Assembly: GCA_947172415.1 (NCBI GenBank)
Contig: OX359193.1
Span: forward strand, 7,620,501-7,684,500
From: Chondrosia reniformis
Taxonomy: Eukaryota > Porifera > Demospongiae > Chondrillida > Chondrillidae
DNA: 64,000 bases
Direction of reading: 5' to 3'
Positions 61,301-64,000 of the stretch are shown here, one piece after another. The translations under genes were made by a program, and so were the position numbers. The notes below the pieces were generated by a model. It was not told the DNA's origin. It saw nothing but the letters and a program-made list of their open reading frames with translations, and ran no database searches. Numbering within the stretch: position 1 is the stretch's first letter; every line of letters starts with the position of its first letter.

Positions 61301-64000
61301 GAGGAAAGCAATTAGAGATGAAATGCGAAATGTGTTTCGGGAGAGTCTTCAAGTTTTGGAGAAGCGCTTCCCTAAAGCCTTCAATGATTCTAAGAAGGTT
61401 AGTCCTGCCTCTCCTCAGGAGCATGGCTGTAGTGACTGAGTGATACTGATTCTCAGGACAACCCGATAAGACAGCTGAAGGAGAGGGTAGACTTTGACTC
61501 TGTGATTAGATTTGTCCAAACTGTCTTAAAAGCCTTTCAAAGTCAAACATCCTTTGAAGACATCAGACAGGCATTGATAAGGGTTAGTTGAAGGCCAGGA
61601 TGAGAACATGAGAGTTTTTAACTTAATTTTGTTAATTTGTTAGAGCATCAGAGCCTCCTTCTCGTGGTTTGAGTTTGAGCCAATTTCCACTCCAAATCTG
61701 TCTATTGGAATGAGAATAAAACCAGTCACTGAACCTTTCTGTCTGGCTGCATCGTGAGTCCATTAGTGATAGGATATTCAGCTTTAGAGTACGTATGTTT
61801 CTGGCTCCATGGACTGATTCTCTGTGTCTCCTTCTAGCATCGATCATGACTATTGGGGTCACCCCAGTATCACAGCTGAAAACTCTACATTGTTACCAGT
61901 TCAGACTTTAAATTCAACTTCACCCCCAGTTCAGACTTCAGATTCAACTTCACCACCAGTTCAGACTTCAGATTCAACTTCACCACCAGTTCAGACTTCA
62001 AATTCTGTTTCGCCACCAGTTCAGACTTCAAGTTCTATTTCACCACCAGTTCAGACTTCAAATTCTACTTCCCTACCAGTACAGCCATTGGCTAAAAATG
62101 CTGTATCTCAAGCTGAAAATACAATTGACAAGAGAATTTGTGTGTTGTGCAACAAACACGGTGATGGTCAGGATCACGTAAGCCTTGATTTGTGTGTTCT
62201 GGTGTGTTAATGTAGTTGAGTTACGTATGTATGTCCACCAGATGTCCGGCCGTCTCCTCCCATGTGGCCTGTCGGAGTGGATCCACATCAGCTGTGCCTA
62301 CTGGTCTGCTGAAGTATACGAGCTCACGAGCAGGCAACACCTGGGGATGCTCTTTGATGTACACACATCTATAAGTAGAGGGAGAGCAATGGTCAGTGTG
62401 ATGACCCTAGTGATGAAATGTGTTTCCATGTTGACTGTCTTTGTAACCATAGCAATGTCATCATGTACGTACGTAATATTAGTTCTTATATTGACTGCAT
62501 TATATTGTCTTGACTTGACTGGGAAAACCATTTAGCCAATGTAGGCCACATTCTGGGGCTCCCAGTATAAAGTACAAAATACACAAAAACAATAACCATA
62601 AATAATAATAAAAATCTAATTGTCAGTTGTTTGATCAGAAACTGAAATCTTTAGTGGCAGAACTGCCCAACAGTCCACAAAAGAGTAGTACTAACAGGCC
62701 CAACGTGTCACAATTCTGTTTTGTTGCCATAGCGATGTGATTTCTGCAAAGAATCAGGAGCCACTATTGGTTGCTGCTCCACAAAGTGTCAAAAGAGCTT
62801 TCACTATCCTTGTGCCAGGCAGTGCCAATGTGTCTTCTTTATGGGCAAGCAGGTCTACTGTAGTGAGCATTCTGAGGCTGTCGTTGCAGAGAGGCAGGAA
62901 TTTGTCCACTTGGATCCCTCCTTTGGCAGCAAGACACACTGTGTGGTGGATATGAACCCCACCAAGCACTACAGGAGGTTGATTACCTCACTGCCTCCCG
63001 CTAGTGTGTCAGTCAGAGTAGGTGAGCCACCAGTGTGCCGATGGTATGCTTAACAGTGTTTGGTGTATCAACATGCGCCAGTAGTGCTATGAAAAATCTA
63101 AGATACCATTTTCCTACATGCTATATGCCTATTCTGTAAAAGAGCCTATAGGGGAACTAAACCTGAAGAGAGCTTTGGATGAAGATACAGGAGTCTTTTC
63201 TTCCTTCTTTTCCCTGCTTTCATCTTCTTCTCCACTGGGTCAGACAGCCGTTTCTGGGAATTCCACCCTTCATCAGTGATCCTGGGAGTCTTTGTCTTTT
63301 TCTTTATCTTGATCTTCTGTGAATCCTTGGTATCCTATGCATGTCAGTGTATGTAAAATAGGGAACTTACATAAAATTACAAAACACAAGATTTATGAGA
63401 CTTTCAAGCCTATAGAGCTTTGGATAAGGATATGCTGATATGATTAAACCTACTTTCTTCCCTTTCTCTTTGTGTGTCTTCTTTAGGGTCCATGTTGGTA
63501 CACAGTTTAGGTGAGATGTGTCCTTTATCAAATGATGATGTTTCACATCTCATTCCCAACAAGTTCAAGTAAGTCTTTACCTCTTCTACCAGTCATGAGT
63601 TTTAGTAATACTTTGTTATATCATCAGAAGCTCCTGTCTCTTTTGGGACCTTCACCAACCTAATCAGCTAGGGAATTACTCTTTGCAAGTTAAGGCAATA
63701 TTGGATGATGGTGAAGATGAGATTGAAGTTGAGGTTGGGAACCCTGATCCAGGAGTAGATGACCCCTCCTTGTCCTTTAGCACTATCACAGCTACTGCTA
63801 CGGCAGAAGGACCTAGTGGTCCCAATGTTGTTAACCTTACATCTTCTGAAAATGGCCTTGGAACCTCCTCCGACCACGAGGAGGGAGACTTCACTGGACT
63901 TACTCTCAAACTAGAACAGTCAGCCACATCTACTACTCCTGTTGCCAAGCAACCCATTAAAACACTGATTGGCTCTTCAATGGATGGTTACAAGATCCCT
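58364..64000 (+). CDS. KMT2: KMT2A/B (MLL-type) histone H3K4 methyltransferase, 5' part
   Basis: The start at 58364 gives MPKLKNTTGKANSSATSSSE. A basic exon (about 59085-59569) follows. A CXXC domain lies at about 59737-59898 (RCGSCANCLVEEDCGSCIFC, LDKPKFGGPNIKKQAC), binding unmethylated CpG. PHD fingers are at about 60440-60830 (ICCLCGSKGKTPLITCLMCC, WYCIDCIKCSSCG) and 60960-61290 (CPLCLSIY, MVQCAICEHWVHSHCEDM). A degenerate bromodomain region follows (about 61300-61590), then an extended PHD (about 62140-62960: ICVLCNKHGDGQDH, HISCAYWSAEVYE, CDFCKESGATIGC). FYRN starts at about 63487 (GSMLVHSLGEMCPL). The order is that of KMT2A/KMT2B. FYRC and SET must lie beyond the window, so the entry is truncated. 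It acts in COMPASS-like H3K4 methylation. Confidence 0.95.
59559..59700. repeat. 31-bp array starting at a KMT2 5' splice site, about 4.5 units
   Basis: The exon ends GCTACCAAATG with donor GTACTGAGCATGTACAGTAG (exon end 59569). The unit recurs with donor copies at 59601, 59632 and 59663 (CTACCATGTG|GTACTGAGC), then a decayed GTGATACT. Using a later donor would include an in-frame TAG. Confidence 0.9.
61048..61066. repeat. 11-bp TCATGTGA doublet in a KMT2 intron
   Basis: TCATGTGA at 61048-61055 and 61059-61066, 11 bp apart, about 12 bp before the acceptor CTTTATAG. Confidence 0.85.
61891..62082 (+). repeat. 30-bp coding tandem repeat in KMT2 (10-residue units)
   Basis: Six to seven in-frame units of SPPVQTSNST-like sequence between the bromodomain-like region and the extended PHD. 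The 30-bp period preserves the frame. It forms a low-complexity linker, and the variation is mostly at the 8th to 10th residues. Confidence 0.9.
63089..63311 (-). repeat. 224-bp dispersed duplicate, copy B, in a KMT2 intron
   Basis: Reverse complement of 30994-31217, lying in the intron before the FYRN exon. On its sense (minus) strand it is preceded by an acceptor-like TGCATAG and extra in-frame codons (DTKDSQKIK), which copy A lacks. Three of the four substitutions change an amino acid, so strong coding constraint is unlikely. Confidence 0.92.

Overview
The window looks like a gene-dense, intron-rich animal genome, most likely a sponge (demosponge). Genes are split by many short introns, mostly 40-150 bp. 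Spacers between genes are often only 50-180 bp. Base composition is AT-rich, and the proteins are clear animal orthologues (MED14, a KMT2A/B-type methyltransferase, NCK, USP9X) beside IL-17-receptor-like SEFIR receptors. The sponge assignment is inference from gene architecture and content; no sequence search was possible.

Layout, left to right. 1-600: 3' end of an unidentified + gene. 626-1744 (-): TMEM164. 2098-3108 (+): secreted IGFBP-N-domain protein. 3219-7759 (-): two tandem single-pass SEFIR receptors with FN3 domains. 8478-9504 (-) and 9617-10396 (+): head-to-head pair of CFAP97D1-like ciliary/sperm-tail proteins. 10560-13975 (+): importin alpha, convergent with POLA1, the DNA polymerase alpha catalytic subunit (14147-21434, -). 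21518-22090 (-): probable CAMLG/GET2, sharing a 52-bp promoter with the UGGT folding sensor (22143-29801, +). 30200-31380: strong-looking promoter and polyadenylated unit of unknown product. 31871-47142 (-): very large USP9X-type deubiquitinase. 48429-49595 (-): NCK adaptor, divergent from MED14 (49702-55961, +). 56050-58187 (-): squalene epoxidase, divergent from a KMT2A/B (MLL) gene (58364 to the window end, +), cut off after its FYRN domain.

The genes are mainly housekeeping and signalling functions with no operon logic. Some neighbours pair by function: the two CFAP97D genes share a short promoter, and CAMLG and UGGT (both endoplasmic reticulum) share one that holds a near-consensus ER-stress element.

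The unusual content is non-coding. Many introns hold tandem arrays. Five of them start exactly on a 5' splice site, so donor-like sequences are copied 3 to about 23 times (UGGT, USP9X three times, KMT2). In the largest, each 27-bp unit carries both a donor and an acceptor signal. A second pattern is an 11-bp unit (core TCACATGA) recurring at many intronic and intergenic sites on both strands, repeatedly as doublets or triplets at exact 11-bp spacing. There is also a pogo/Tigger-type remnant with a transposase fragment, a perfect-TIR 181-bp MITE, and a 224-bp segment about 98% identical in two inverted places 32 kb apart. Intron borders were read by eye from GT/AG signals and protein continuity, so most gene entries give whole spans from start codon to stop codon.
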